56,442 bases of DNA from Nitrosomonadales bacterium (GTDB taxonomy: Bacteria > Pseudomonadota > Gammaproteobacteria > Burkholderiales > Gallionellaceae). The notes under the pieces are model-generated. The model was not told the DNA's origin. It saw nothing but the letters and a program-made list of their open reading frames with translations, and ran no database searches. A program made the position numbers and the translations under genes. Numbering within the stretch: the first letter of the stretch is position 1; each line of letters begins with the position of its first letter. The stretch lies in the NCBI GenBank assembly GCA_016199835.1, contig JACQFX010000008.1, positions 1-56,442 on the forward strand, written 5' to 3'. Below are positions 16,643-25,696 of this stretch, piece after piece.

Positions 16643-17677
16643 TCACTTCGTTACGATCTGGCGCAGCATCTCCCGCACCGGAGCAGGAATCGCGGCGTTC
16701 AATGCTGCGCCCGCATCCAGCCATAAGCTACCGGGCTGCGCCGCGATCAAGGGCTTGTGGTGCAATTCCATTTGCAGCGGTGCGATGTGCAATTTGTAGT
16801 GAGTGAACGTGTGCGTGAACGGATCAAGAGCCTGATGCAGATCGCCCGCTATCCCTCTTTGCGCACACCATTCCAGCGCTGCCCGCTCGTCCGCGAACTG
16901 CGGCAGACACCACAGCCCGCCCCAGATGCCGGATGCGGGGCGCTTCTCCAGAAGAATGTCATTGCCATGCATGAGCAGCAAAAAAGCGGCGTGTTTTTCC
17001 GGCAGCGCTTTTCTGGCGCGCGGCGTGGGCAGTTTGGCGACGCGGTTGGTCTGGAGCGCAATGCAATCTGACTGCACGGGGCAAGATGTGCATCTCGGCT
17101 TGCTGCGCGTGCATAGCGTCGCCCCCAGATCCATCAGCCCTTGCGTATAAATTGCGGCATCGCGCTGTGGCAACAGTGCCTCGGCTTGTCGCCAGAGTTG
17201 CATCTCGATCTTTTTCTCGCCGGGATAACCTTCGATGCCGCAGTAGCGCGCCAGCACGCGCTTGACGTTGCCGTCGAGTATCGCGCGCTGTGCGTGAAAC
17301 GCAAGCGTGCTGATAGCTGCGGCAGTGGAGCGCCCTATGCCGGGCAGTGCGATGATATCGTCGAAGCCGCGCGGAAATTTTCCATCGTGTTGCTGCATGA
17401 TGTGTCGCGCGGCAGCATGCAGGTTGCGCGCGCGCGAGTAGTAGCCCAGGCCGCTCCAGTGCGCCAGCACTTCGTCTTCGCTGGCTGCAGCGAGCGCCGC
17501 AACATCAGGGAATGACGCGACGAAACGCTGGTAATAGGGAATCACCGTGGCGACCTGGGTCTGCTGCAGCATGATCTCGGACAGCCACACGCGGTAGGCG
17601 TCGGTGCCCTGCCATGGCAGATCATGGCGCCCGTGCAGGCGTTGCCACTTGATGATATGTGAGGAGAAAGTGTCCAC
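16643..17677 (-). CDS. mutY: A/G-specific adenine DNA glycosylase
   Basis: A 344-aa base-excision repair enzyme that removes adenine paired with 8-oxoguanine. The N-terminal helix-hairpin-helix domain has LPWQGTDAYRVWLSEIMLQQTQV and the GIGRSTAAAISTLAF hairpin with the catalytic Asp further on (LDGNVKRVLARY). The 4Fe-4S cluster motif CTRSKPRCTSCPVQSDC has the standard C-x6-C-x2-C-x5-C spacing. The C-terminal NUDIX-like 8-oxoG recognition domain is present (FLLLMHGNDILLEKRPASGIWGGLWCLPQF, FTHTFTHYKLHI). Length is normal. Confidence 0.96.
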   Translation of the reverse strand: MDTFSSHIIKWQRLHGRHDLPWQGTDAYRVWLSEIMLQQTQVATVIPYYQRFVASFPDVAALAAASEDEVLAHWSGLGYYSRARNLHAAARHIMQQHDGKFPRGFDDIIALPGIGRSTAAAISTLAFHAQRAILDGNVKRVLARYCGIEGYPGEKKIEMQLWRQAEALLPQRDAAIYTQGLMDLGATLCTRSKPRCTSCPVQSDCIALQTNRVAKLPTPRARKALPEKHAAFLLLMHGNDILLEKRPASGIWGGLWCLPQFADERAALEWCAQRGIAGDLHQALDPFTHTFTHYKLHIAPLQMELHHKPLIAAQPGSLWLDAGAALNAAIPAPVREMLRQIVTK

Positions 17678-17736
17678 TTGGAATCACGACGCTGCGCAAA
17701 ATTTGTCGGCGCAAATGAATTACACCGGCAAATCCA

Positions 17737-19806
17737 TTATCTGAACAAGCCCTTCAACCCACCCTTGAGTTGATCCATCAGCTTGCCTTTCACTTCCTGT
17801 TTCTTTGCCTCGATTTTCTGCTTCGCCGCCTCGCTCACCATCGCGCCGAAATCCAGCGTGTACTTGAGATCGGTGAACGGGCCGCTGAGCCGCACCGGCA
17901 CCGTGAGACCGCCGACGCTATCCTTGCCGCCCTGGCCTTCGAGCGTGCCCGCCAGCGTGGCCTTGGCAAGATAGTTGATGCTGTCGTTGCCGAGGTTGAT
18001 GTCGCCATTGCCGGAGAGGCGCAACAGCGGCGATTTCAGCGAGAGGTCGTCGTTGTGCGCGATGCCGTTGTTCACTTTGAAGCTGGCCTTGAGTTCGCTG
18101 AAGTCTGTCTTCTCGTCCTTGTTGGCCACCTGCGTCTGCGAGCCGCCGCTCTTGCCGAAGCTGCGCAGGGTCTTGGCGATGTTGATGCCTTTGACCGCGC
18201 CGTCCGCGAGATTCAACACCATGCTGCCGTTTAGCAATTTCTTCAATGCGCCTACAGTATTGCCTTGCGTATCGAGCTTGAGCGCCACATTGCCTTTGCC
18301 TTCCAGTGTGTCGAAATTGGCAATATCCTTGAGCAGTGGCGCGATACTGATGCCGCTGAGATTTTCGTTGATGGCGAAACCCGGCGTTGCTTGTGCGGCA
18401 TTCACCGTGATGCTGCCGTTCATGCTGCCGTCGTAGAGTTTGGCCGATAGCGGATTGAGGTTGAGTACGCCGTTGTGCGCCTTCACGTCGAGATGCACTT
18501 GCGACGATTTCAGATTGGCGACTTTCAGCGCACCGACGCGCAAGCTGCCATCCAGATTGAGTTTCTTCAACGCAGACAGATCCAGCGGCGGCTCCGTTGC
18601 AGGCGCCCCGGCAACTTTGGAAGCGCCGGCTCCGGCGGAAGCGCCTTCGGCTTTCTTCAGCAAATACACATCAGCATCGAACTGATCCACGTCCGCGTCA
18701 AAATGGAACGCCGGATCGGCGAAATTATTCATTGCCACTCTGGCCTTGATCTGGCTTTGCAACAGCCCGCCCGCAAGTTCCATTTGCACATTCTGCTTCG
18801 CCGCATCCACCTGCACACTGCCTTTCATTTCGCTGCTGACCGATTTGCCCGGCAGCCTGTCGCCCGTGGCATGCACTGCGACCGCGAAATTGGGCAGGCT
18901 GAACTGCTGCGATTTGAAATCGCCGGAGACCGGTGTAGAGAGCTTTACCTGAAATGCCTGCTCGGGCTGTTTCATGTCCAGTTGCAAATTCAACGCGCTG
19001 CTCTTGAGCGCTTGCGCATCGCCTTGCAGATCCGGCGTAGCAAGACTGACCGCGAGATCGCCCATGCCCGCCAGCGCTCCCTTGGCCTGTAGATCCAGGC
19101 CTTCCAGCCGCCAGGCCTGCTTGTCCAGATCGAGCGTAAGCGTGGTTTTCAGTTGGGCGGAGACATCCAGCCTGGGCTTGTCGGAATGAAGCGTAGCGGA
19201 GAAATCAATCTTCGTCGGCGCACCATAGGCGATATGCCCGGTGTTCAGGGTGATATTTTTCAGCGCGTATTGCGCGCCGCTGGTTTCATCGCGGTAATCC
19301 AGTTCAGTCTTCTCCACATGCACGGCAGCGATGTCGAGCTTCACCGGCGATGCGGCGGATTTATTTTCCTGCTGCTCTTCTGCTTTACCTTCCGGCCTGC
19401 TCCCATCCTTGTGCAGCAGGTCATCGATGTTGGTCTTGCCGCTTTTCAGTTTCACCCATGTGAGCTTCAACCCGTTGACCGTTACCTCATCCACCACGGC
19501 CTGCCTGGAAAACAGCGGCAACAGCGCCAACGCAACATGCGCGCTGTCCAGCGCGGCGAACTCCTGATCGCTGCCCAACTCAGACAACGATACCTTGCCG
19601 ATGTCTGCGCCTATGCTGGGGAAGAAGGTCAGCTTGATGTTGCCGTCCAGCCGGAGCGTGCGTTGCGTCTTGTCTTTCACCGCCCGGATGATCTGCGGCT
19701 TGTAGTCGTTGGGATTGAATGTCGCAACGACATAGGCCGCGCCTCCCGCCACGACCAGCACAACCCCGCCCGCTGTCAGCAAACCATATTTGAGGAATCT
19801 ATTCAT
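17737..19806 (-). CDS. AsmA-family protein
   Basis: A 689-aa inner-membrane-anchored protein with one N-terminal helix (about residues 8-28) and a large periplasmic body. The AsmA N-terminal domain is clear (FNPNDYKPQIIRAVKDKTQRTLRLDGNIKLTFFPSIGADIGKVSL). The C-terminal AsmA_2 region has SLRVGALKVANLKSSQVHLDVKAHNGVLNLNPLSAKLYDG and ends in helices rich in Lys/Gln. AsmA-like proteins are thought to form lipid-transport bridges between the two membranes. ATG 19806 is the only plausible start. It sits between mutY and a nitronate-monooxygenase-like gene, all on the minus strand. Confidence 0.9.
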   Translation of the reverse strand: MNRFLKYGLLTAGGVVLVVAGGAAYVVATFNPNDYKPQIIRAVKDKTQRTLRLDGNIKLTFFPSIGADIGKVSLSELGSDQEFAALDSAHVALALLPLFSRQAVVDEVTVNGLKLTWVKLKSGKTNIDDLLHKDGSRPEGKAEEQQENKSAASPVKLDIAAVHVEKTELDYRDETSGAQYALKNITLNTGHIAYGAPTKIDFSATLHSDKPRLDVSAQLKTTLTLDLDKQAWRLEGLDLQAKGALAGMGDLAVSLATPDLQGDAQALKSSALNLQLDMKQPEQAFQVKLSTPVSGDFKSQQFSLPNFAVAVHATGDRLPGKSVSSEMKGSVQVDAAKQNVQMELAGGLLQSQIKARVAMNNFADPAFHFDADVDQFDADVYLLKKAEGASAGAGASKVAGAPATEPPLDLSALKKLNLDGSLRVGALKVANLKSSQVHLDVKAHNGVLNLNPLSAKLYDGSMNGSITVNAAQATPGFAINENLSGISIAPLLKDIANFDTLEGKGNVALKLDTQGNTVGALKKLLNGSMVLNLADGAVKGINIAKTLRSFGKSGGSQTQVANKDEKTDFSELKASFKVNNGIAHNDDLSLKSPLLRLSGNGDINLGNDSINYLAKATLAGTLEGQGGKDSVGGLTVPVRLSGPFTDLKYTLDFGAMVSEAAKQKIEAKKQEVKGKLMDQLKGGLKGLFR

Positions 19807-19845
19807 GTGGACAACTCCCCCGCAGGTATAACGGACGATACGCGC

Positions 19846-21090
19846 TCAGTCCGGCAATGCGATCTGGTTGTCGGTGCTGAACTGATAATCGTGGAAGATG
19901 TGCTCGGCGCTCAGCACCTGATACGAGCCGTCCGCGAGTTTGCGCGTGGTGTCCTTGAGGCGGTAGGTATAGTGGCCGCAAGTCCAGCATTTGAAGTTGC
20001 GCATGTGGGTACACAGGCAGATTGTGTCCTGCACCGAAATCTTCTTTTCGCCCGGATGCGCCGCCACTTCGCGGTTGTAGGAATCAATGTAGGCGCAATT
20101 TCCGTTGGCATCGAGGACATAGCCGTAGGATTCGCAGCCGGGACGGATGCCGGAGCCGATGGCGGGGCTGTTTTTCAACATGCGCATCGGGTAGCCTGTG
20201 GGCGAGACGTTGTTGACTTCGATGTCGTTTTCGCCCGCCTTGAAGTATTCCTGCATCACGTCCTGTGGCAAGCCGCATTCCTGTGCGACGGTAAAACGCG
20301 TGGCCACCTGCACCGCAGCAGCACCTTCGTCGAGGAAAGACGCGGCGTCGCTGCCGGTAAAAATCCCCCCGGCAGGAATCACCGGAATGTCGAGATGTTC
20401 GGCCTTCAGGTATTGATGTATCTCGTTCACGATGGCGCGCAGGTCGTACTTTGCCCAGTCCATGCCGAAGCCGAGATGGCCGCCCGCCAGCGGGCCTTCC
20501 ACCACCACATAATCGGGCAGGCGATTGGTACGGGCATTCTTGCGCAGGAACAGTTGCAGCGCGCGCAGGCTGGAGACAATGATGCCAAGTTTGGCATCGC
20601 GGAAACGCGGGTGATCTTCTATCATCGCGAACGAGCCGAGGTGCAATCCGGCGGCCAGAGTGATGCCGTCTATGCCCGCATCCAGCGCACTACGCAGCCG
20701 CACCGTGAGAGTCTCACGCGGCGCGTTCATGGTGAGTTTTTCCATGCAGTTGATAAAGATCATGCCGGAACCACGCTTGGCTTCCATGGAATGACTCACG
20801 TGCAGGCGCGTCGCTTCGGCTACCTGTCCGAGATCAAACTTCACTGCCGACTTGTCGGCGTTTTCAATGTTGTATTTGTATTGCTGGAGCTTATCTTTGA
20901 CGAAGTCGGTGTCGTAACGCCTGTCGGTCACGGTGGGCAACATCGCATCGGAGATGTGTCCTATGCCGCCCAGACGCGCGGCTTCCAGCGCGAGATCGGA
21001 CGTGGAAATGTCCACGCCCATGCCGCCTATCATGATAGGCACCAGTTCCTGCGTGCCGAATCGCAGGCGAAAATCGTCAACGCGCTTCAT
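19846..21090 (-). CDS. Nitronate monooxygenase/2-nitropropane dioxygenase-like flavoprotein with Cys-rich tail
   Basis: A 414-aa TIM-barrel FMN protein. PIMIGGMGVDISTSDLALEAARLGGIGHIS is the family N-terminus, VVEGPLAGGHLGF carries the active-site GGH, and PVIPAGGIFTGSDAASFLDEGAAAVQVATRF is the phosphate-binding end. Beyond the barrel is a roughly 100-residue C-terminal part with C358, C360, C368 and C371 (ICLCTHMRNFKCWTCGHY), absent from typical nitronate monooxygenases and suited to metal or Fe-S binding. The physiological substrate is unknown. Similar proteins are annotated as enoyl-ACP reductase (FabK)-like, which remains an alternative. Confidence 0.8.
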   Translation of the reverse strand: MKRVDDFRLRFGTQELVPIMIGGMGVDISTSDLALEAARLGGIGHISDAMLPTVTDRRYDTDFVKDKLQQYKYNIENADKSAVKFDLGQVAEATRLHVSHSMEAKRGSGMIFINCMEKLTMNAPRETLTVRLRSALDAGIDGITLAAGLHLGSFAMIEDHPRFRDAKLGIIVSSLRALQLFLRKNARTNRLPDYVVVEGPLAGGHLGFGMDWAKYDLRAIVNEIHQYLKAEHLDIPVIPAGGIFTGSDAASFLDEGAAAVQVATRFTVAQECGLPQDVMQEYFKAGENDIEVNNVSPTGYPMRMLKNSPAIGSGIRPGCESYGYVLDANGNCAYIDSYNREVAAHPGEKKISVQDTICLCTHMRNFKCWTCGHYTYRLKDTTRKLADGSYQVLSAEHIFHDYQFSTDNQIALPD

Positions 21091-21156
21091 GCCTCTTCCT
21101 CCCCAGGATTTGTGGCTGCCGGCCTATGCTGGACGGACTGATAGTTATACAAGGTG

Positions 21157-22560
21157 CTATATCGTTTTGGAATAGCGGGCATGCTCTTGCCGCGTGCGCA
21201 GGTATTTGTCGAACACCATGCAGACGTTACGGATCAGCATGCGTCCTTTGGGCGTGACGTAGAGCCACTCCGGCTCCAGCCTGACCAGGCCCTCATTCTC
21301 CAGATCTTTCAGCTCGCCCAGTTCGATGGCGAAGTAGCTGTCGAAGTCGATCTGGAATTCGGCGTTGAAGGTTTCCTTGGAAAGTTCGAAGTGACACATC
21401 AACGCCTGAATAATCTCGCGGCGCACCAGGTCGTCAGCATCGAGCTCCATGCCGCGCATGAGAGGCAACTCATTGCGATCGAGCGCGGCGTAGTATTCCT
21501 CTTCCTCGCGGAAATTCTGGCTGTAGGTCGGGCCGACCTTGCCGATGGAACTGATGCCGATGGCAATCAGATCACAATCGGCATGGGTGGAATAGCCCTG
21601 GAAATTGCGGTGCAAGCGCCGCTGACGCTGCGCCACAGCCAGCTCGTCATCCGGCTTGGCGAAGTGATCCATGCCGATATACACATAGCCCGCATCGGTC
21701 AGCGTATTCACCGACAGCTTGAGGATGTCCAGCTTGGTTTGTGCGTCGGGCAGGTCTGCCTCGTTGATGCGGCGCTGCGCCATGAAGATGGTGGGCAGGT
21801 GCGCATAGTTGTAGATGGAAAGACGGTCCGGATTGGCGGCGATCACCTTGTCCAGCGTGGCCTTGAAACCGGCAAGCGTCTGTTTGGGCAGGCCGTAGAT
21901 CAAGTCTATGCTGATGGACTTGAAACCGTTGGCGCGCGCCGCATTGATGACGCGCAGCGTCTCTTCCTCGCTCTGGATGCGGTTCACCGCCTCCTGCACC
22001 GCCACGTCGAAATCCTGTACGCCTATGCTGATGCGGTTGAAGCCGACATCGGCGAGCAGCTTGATGGTCTCGTCGCTGACCTTGCGCGGGTCAATTTCGA
22101 TGGAGTATTCGCCGTCCTTCACCAGCGTGAAGTTTTTGGCGATGGCGGACATTAATGTGCGCATCTCGTCGTCGGAGAGGAAGGTCGGCGTGCCGCCGCC
22201 CAGATGCAGTTGTTCGAGGCGGCGTTCGCCTGGCATCAATGCCACCTGCATCTCCATTTCCTTGATCATGTACTGGATGTATTTCTCGGAACGGCTGCGA
22301 TCCTTGGTAATGATCTTGTTGCAGCCGCAGTAGAAACACAGCGTGTTGCAAAACGGTATATGCACATACAACGACAGGGGGCGCGCTGCATCACGCTTGG
22401 CGACCCAGTTGCGATAGGTATCCGGGCTGAAGGTTTTGACGAAGCGGTCTGCTGTCGGGTAGGAGGTATAGCGCGGACCATTTTTGTCGAGCCGGCGTAT
22501 CAATTCCAGATCGACTTCCAGTTCAGGTGAGGCTTTCAAGCTTGATGACATGATGTCCAT
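21157..22560 (-). CDS. hemN: Oxygen-independent coproporphyrinogen III dehydrogenase HemN
   Basis: A 467-aa radical-SAM enzyme that decarboxylates coproporphyrinogen III to protoporphyrinogen IX without O2, in haem synthesis. The cluster motif IPFCNTLCFYCGC (C71, C75, C78 and the HemN-type fourth C80) separates it from HemW. HLGGGTPTFLS and the HemN C-terminal domain (ALMCHFELSKETF) follow. It lies next to the cytochrome-rich locus, consistent with high haem demand at low oxygen. ATG 22560 or ATG 22551 can start the protein. The 225-bp gap to the next gene (22561-22785) holds no clear regulatory site. Confidence 0.95.
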   Translation of the reverse strand: MDIMSSSLKASPELEVDLELIRRLDKNGPRYTSYPTADRFVKTFSPDTYRNWVAKRDAARPLSLYVHIPFCNTLCFYCGCNKIITKDRSRSEKYIQYMIKEMEMQVALMPGERRLEQLHLGGGTPTFLSDDEMRTLMSAIAKNFTLVKDGEYSIEIDPRKVSDETIKLLADVGFNRISIGVQDFDVAVQEAVNRIQSEEETLRVINAARANGFKSISIDLIYGLPKQTLAGFKATLDKVIAANPDRLSIYNYAHLPTIFMAQRRINEADLPDAQTKLDILKLSVNTLTDAGYVYIGMDHFAKPDDELAVAQRQRRLHRNFQGYSTHADCDLIAIGISSIGKVGPTYSQNFREEEEYYAALDRNELPLMRGMELDADDLVRREIIQALMCHFELSKETFNAEFQIDFDSYFAIELGELKDLENEGLVRLEPEWLYVTPKGRMLIRNVCMVFDKYLRTRQEHARYSKTI

Positions 22561-22785
22561 ATATCCGTTAGGTTGCTCAAGACAAGATTATATGACAGGA
22601 GGACACCAAACGCGCGCATTCCGTTCCGCATCCCCATGTTATTCTCTGAATAAGGTCGGCTCAAACGCAGGGCTATATTTTTATGGGTAAGGCTTGCGTA
22701 ATGAATATCTATTCGATAGACTGCGCGGGTTGCTTGTGGTATCAACTATAGTAGGTTATTTAAAACACTCAAGGGGAGTAATGTT

Positions 22786-22953
22786 ATGCCTATGGAATTA
22801 TTGGTTCCCGTCGGGATTTTTGTTCTCGGTATCGTCGTCTCCATTTCAACCGCCAGCATGGGCGTACAGCGCTTGGTCTCAAAGAGACAGGATGAAGCTG
22901 AATTGGGCCGGACAGCGGCTTATAACGAACCTTTCAAGGATTCTGGGCACTAA
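22786..22953 (+). CDS. 55-aa single-pass membrane peptide
   Basis: A short frame with an excellent AAGGGGAG ribosome site 7-8 bp before the ATG. The peptide begins MPMELLVPVGIFVLGIVVSI (one membrane helix, about residues 5-24) and ends with a polar tail (VSKRQDEAELGRTAAYNEPF). I recognise no family. It is followed by a good terminator and then by the half-size CcoN-like gene in the same direction, so it may be an extra small subunit or regulator of the respiratory locus. The codons look ordinary for the window. Confidence 0.65.
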   Translation: MPMELLVPVGIFVLGIVVSISTASMGVQRLVSKRQDEAELGRTAAYNEPFKDSGH

Positions 22954-23001
22954 CGTACGAAGAAGTAGCACCCGCTTCGTTTCCCGTTAGTTATGAAAAA
23001 G

Positions 23002-23025
23002 CACGGCCCTCGTGGCCGTGTTTTT
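23002..23025 (+). terminator. Terminator after the 55-aa peptide gene
   Basis: Stem CACGGCC / GGCCGTG with loop CTCGT followed by T5. It also has A5 on its left side, so it could act in both directions. It lies 49 bp after the peptide stop and only 18 bp before the next start, so the downstream gene must have its own signal or depend on read-through. Confidence 0.75.
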
Positions 23026-23043
23026 CTTGTCCATATTGATTTC

Positions 23044-23559
23044 ATGCGCCTAGATACTACTGCCCATCCCCATCTGGTCAAGTTCCTGCTGGTATCCGCC
23101 ATCTCGTTCTTCATCGGCGCCATGCACGGCATGCTACAGGTGCTTCCTCCGATTCGGGCCTGGCTGGATTCGATAGGCAGCCCGTACGGCGGGCCTGGCC
23201 ACATGATAGATCCCCTAGCGCACGCGCATATGAATCTGGTGGGGGGGTTGGTCACTCTGGCCATGGGCACGACGTACTACCTGTTCCCGTTATTCAGCGG
23301 GAAAGAAATCTATTCCGCGCGCCTGGTGAATCAGTCGTTCTGGTGGACCAGCGTAGGCGTGTTTTATTTCTACATCACGCAAATGGTGTTCGGTATCTGG
23401 GAGGGGAATTTGCTCCTCACGGATCCGCAAGCCATGCAGCAGGTACATCATTATTACGGGCCCATAGTCGCCGGTTCAGGCATCGTCATGGCGACAGGTT
23501 TTTGCATCTATCTCGTCAATATCGTCCTCTCCCTGCGGGACAATGGAAAAAATCCTTAA
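23044..23559 (+). CDS. Half-size CcoN-like membrane protein (copy 1)
   Basis: A 171-aa, four-helix protein that resembles the C-terminal third of cbb3 oxidase subunit I. LAHAHMNLVGG (H60, H62) matches the haem-ligand HxH helix, TTYYLFPL the following helix, and EIYSARLVNQSFWWTS the next loop and helix. The copper-B histidines of CcoN are absent. ATG 23044 was chosen because the frame further upstream runs through the terminator hairpin; no clear ribosome site precedes it. A second such protein lies at 38228-38743. It could be a b-haem electron-transfer subunit; the role is unknown. Confidence 0.75.
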   Translation: MRLDTTAHPHLVKFLLVSAISFFIGAMHGMLQVLPPIRAWLDSIGSPYGGPGHMIDPLAHAHMNLVGGLVTLAMGTTYYLFPLFSGKEIYSARLVNQSFWWTSVGVFYFYITQMVFGIWEGNLLLTDPQAMQQVHHYYGPIVAGSGIVMATGFCIYLVNIVLSLRDNGKNP

Positions 23560-23563
23560 GGCC

Positions 23564-23968
23564 TCAAAAGTTCAGCGGAAAGCGTAGCGTGCTTTCCACG
23601 TCGTTACGCCTGATTTGCACTTGCAGCGTAGACCTGATGCCCGGCGCGACTTCCGCAGCCCGGCGGTAAACCCCGACCTGCCCATCCTGTATCGCCTGCT
23701 TCCATTCGTCGTGGTCGTCGGTGCGCAACGACACGATCAGGTCATACACTGGCCTGCCGCGTTCGCCCGTTGTCATCACCAGAAATTCGTTCATCCCGGT
23801 TCGCGGCGGACTGGGTCTGCTCTCGACACGCACCTCGACATCCTGCCATTTTTGCGGAGGTATATCCGCAACCTGATTGCCGCTACATGCCGACAGGGCG
23901 CCCAACAAAATCAGCGCGCCGCATTTCGCGCCTGCTGCCCGTAAATTATTTCTGCTCATTTTGCTCAT
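23564..23968 (-). CDS. Small lipoprotein, function unknown
   Basis: A protein of about 134 aa with a lipoprotein signal (GALILLGALSACSGN, lipobox LSAC) and a roughly 105-residue periplasmic domain of beta-rich look (WQDVEVRVESRP, GRPVYDLIVSLRTDDHDEWKQAIQDGQVGVYRRA, STLQVQIRRNDVESTLRFPL). No family recognised. Starts at 23968 or 23959 are possible; both overlap the end of the upstream gene. It is the last gene of the accessory unit that begins near 31537 and converges on the half-size CcoN-like gene. Confidence 0.7.
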   Translation of the reverse strand: MSKMSRNNLRAAGAKCGALILLGALSACSGNQVADIPPQKWQDVEVRVESRPSPPRTGMNEFLVMTTGERGRPVYDLIVSLRTDDHDEWKQAIQDGQVGVYRRAAEVAPGIRSTLQVQIRRNDVESTLRFPLNF

Positions 23969-24371
23969 CAGTTTTTTCTTTGTCTGAGTCCAGACGGCCA
24001 CCGGACGATGTGCCATAAAGCTGCACCATAAAATAAACCATCGCGCCGGCGGCGGAGATGTAAAACAGGGCAGCGACAAATCCCCAGTCCACCCATTCGC
24101 GCTCGTATCCAGGGCGGTTGCCCCAGAACGGAAAACTCAAACCCACGGCAACCAGCAATACGGTGACGATGACTCCCACGAACCAGAAGGGAATGCCCTT
24201 CTGCGATTCGGATATCTTCTCGACCAATTCCCAATCTTCCATTCCCCGCTTCGCGCGACGCTCTTCATCGGAGTCATAACCGAAATTATTTTCGGCCAGT
24301 TCGCCCCATTCCGGCTTATCCACTTCAGACAGGATTTTGCCGTTTTGAACCTTGTCCTCGTCCCCCGCCAT
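23946..24371 (-). CDS. FPxWGxRP-type two-helix membrane protein (copy 1)
   Basis: A 141-aa protein with a hydrophilic N-terminus (about 58 residues), a helix (about 61-81), the motif FPFWGNRP, a second helix (about 93-118) and a polar tail. The motif right after the first helix recurs as FPLWGQRP in the 207-aa protein at 31859-32482, so the two are probably related. Functionally unassigned. The gene is followed by the lipoprotein gene, which overlaps it, and lies 2 bp after ccoG, so it is probably part of the oxidase assembly unit. Confidence 0.72.
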   Translation of the reverse strand: MAGDEDKVQNGKILSEVDKPEWGELAENNFGYDSDEERRAKRGMEDWELVEKISESQKGIPFWFVGVIVTVLLVAVGLSFPFWGNRPGYEREWVDWGFVAALFYISAAGAMVYFMVQLYGTSSGGRLDSDKEKTDEQNEQK

Positions 24372-24373
24372 GA

Positions 24374-25693
24374 CTACCCCCGCTCGGAAAGATGCTGCAT
24401 CTGAAAACGTCCCGTCCAGCCATCGTCGGCGGACACTTCAACCACAAAAGAATACAGGCCGCGCGGCAAACCCTGCTCAATGAATAACGTCAGCGATTCG
24501 CGCCCGGCAGATGATAACTTAATCTCATTCGTGCTGAGATGGTAACTGCCCTCCGGCAAACCTTGCACGCGTACAGTGAACCGCGCCGGGCGGTATAGCT
24601 TGTTCGCTATGGAGATACGATAGTCCTGTATGGTGTGGCCCTGCTGGCTCTCCGCCCGATAAACCGCAGCGTGGTAAGGCTGGTATGTCCACAGGCCCCA
24701 GACCAGCATCGCCACGCCAAATACCGCCAGCGCCGCCACCCAGCCCGCCCTGTCGAACCAGGATACTGCCGCAGTGCGGAATTTTCTCGCCTGCTCCTGC
24801 TTGCGTTCGCCCAGCTCGAAGCGCAACAAACCTGCGCCGCCCTGCCTGGCTTGCAAGTTGTTGCAGGCATCTATGCAGTCGCCGCAATTGATGCAACTGT
24901 CATAGATGTCCGTCTTGCGCGGATCCAATTCGATGAAACAGGTGGTGACGCAATAATTGCACTTGGCGCAATCGGCCGCGCGGCTGGCGTCGTAAGCCAC
25001 ATGCAGCGTCTGCTTGGTCTTGAACGAATGCTGCCATACCCGATAGATGCAGGCAAAGCGGCACCAGAAATGCCGGATCAGCGCGATATCCAGAAAGATG
25101 ATCAGCACACTCACCGCATAGATCCAGTGCAACGATTTCGCCAGCCTGGCATCGTCCTGGAACGTGATAAACGACCACACCAGATGAGGCGGGTAAAAAT
25201 AGAACAAGGGGATCAAACCAAAGAACAGCGCAGCAACCAGAAATGCCAGCCCCAGCAGCAGCCAGTTCAGAAATTTATTCTTTGTGCCCGCCACTTGCAC
25301 CGCCGCACCGCTCAGGCTGACCTCGGCGCGCTTGCCCAACAATTTACGCATCAAATTGTTGGCCCATTCGGACACGGTGTTTTGCGGACAGACCCAGCCA
25401 CAGATCACCGTGCCCGCAGTTGAATACAGCATCACCAGCACACACACCGCCGTGATCCACAGCCCGGTCATCAGGAAAAAATCGGCGAACCAGATTTGCC
25501 TGTCCAGCACGACGAAAGCGCCCGCCTCCGGATCGATGCGGAACAGGCCGCTGGCCGGTATCAGTATCGCCAGGAAAATTGCCAGCATCTGCACCGCACG
25601 CCGCTTCCAATGGAAACGGCCAACAGGCGCCGGGGCGCCGACAACCTTGATGGGGATGCCGGAAATGGATTTCTGATTGACTTCGCCAGCCAT
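24374..25693 (-). CDS. ccoG: Cytochrome oxidase accessory protein CcoG (FixG)
   Basis: A 439-aa inner-membrane iron-sulfur protein needed for cbb3 oxidase biogenesis; in other bacteria CcoG reduces Cu(II) for the copper-delivery route. It has the CGWVCPQ motif (C98, C102), CRFAC (C211, C215), two ferredoxin motifs CAKCNYCVTTC (242-252) and CINCGDCIDAC (267-277), several membrane helices, and a C-terminal immunoglobulin-like domain. The start lies 3 bp after the spermidine-synthase-like gene. Its presence ties this unit to the CcoN/CcoO-like genes 8 kb away. Confidence 0.95.
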   Translation of the reverse strand: MAGEVNQKSISGIPIKVVGAPAPVGRFHWKRRAVQMLAIFLAILIPASGLFRIDPEAGAFVVLDRQIWFADFFLMTGLWITAVCVLVMLYSTAGTVICGWVCPQNTVSEWANNLMRKLLGKRAEVSLSGAAVQVAGTKNKFLNWLLLGLAFLVAALFFGLIPLFYFYPPHLVWSFITFQDDARLAKSLHWIYAVSVLIIFLDIALIRHFWCRFACIYRVWQHSFKTKQTLHVAYDASRAADCAKCNYCVTTCFIELDPRKTDIYDSCINCGDCIDACNNLQARQGGAGLLRFELGERKQEQARKFRTAAVSWFDRAGWVAALAVFGVAMLVWGLWTYQPYHAAVYRAESQQGHTIQDYRISIANKLYRPARFTVRVQGLPEGSYHLSTNEIKLSSAGRESLTLFIEQGLPRGLYSFVVEVSADDGWTGRFQMQHLSERG

Positions 25694-25696
25694 AGA

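Noticed and set aside
19153-21141. 662-codon plus-strand open frame opposite the AsmA-family and nitronate-monooxygenase-like genes
   Set aside because: It spans two real minus-strand genes and the gap between them; the composition is typical of a shadow frame in GC-rich DNA.
22725-22760. FNR-like TTGTGGTATCAA before the 55-aa peptide
   Set aside because: The half-sites are only 2 bp apart instead of 4, so it does not fit the FNR palindrome.
22993-23043. N-terminal extension of the half-size CcoN-like gene (start at 22993)
   Set aside because: These codons run through the terminator hairpin at 23002-23025 and give a non-membrane, basic stretch; the protein is well formed from ATG 23044.
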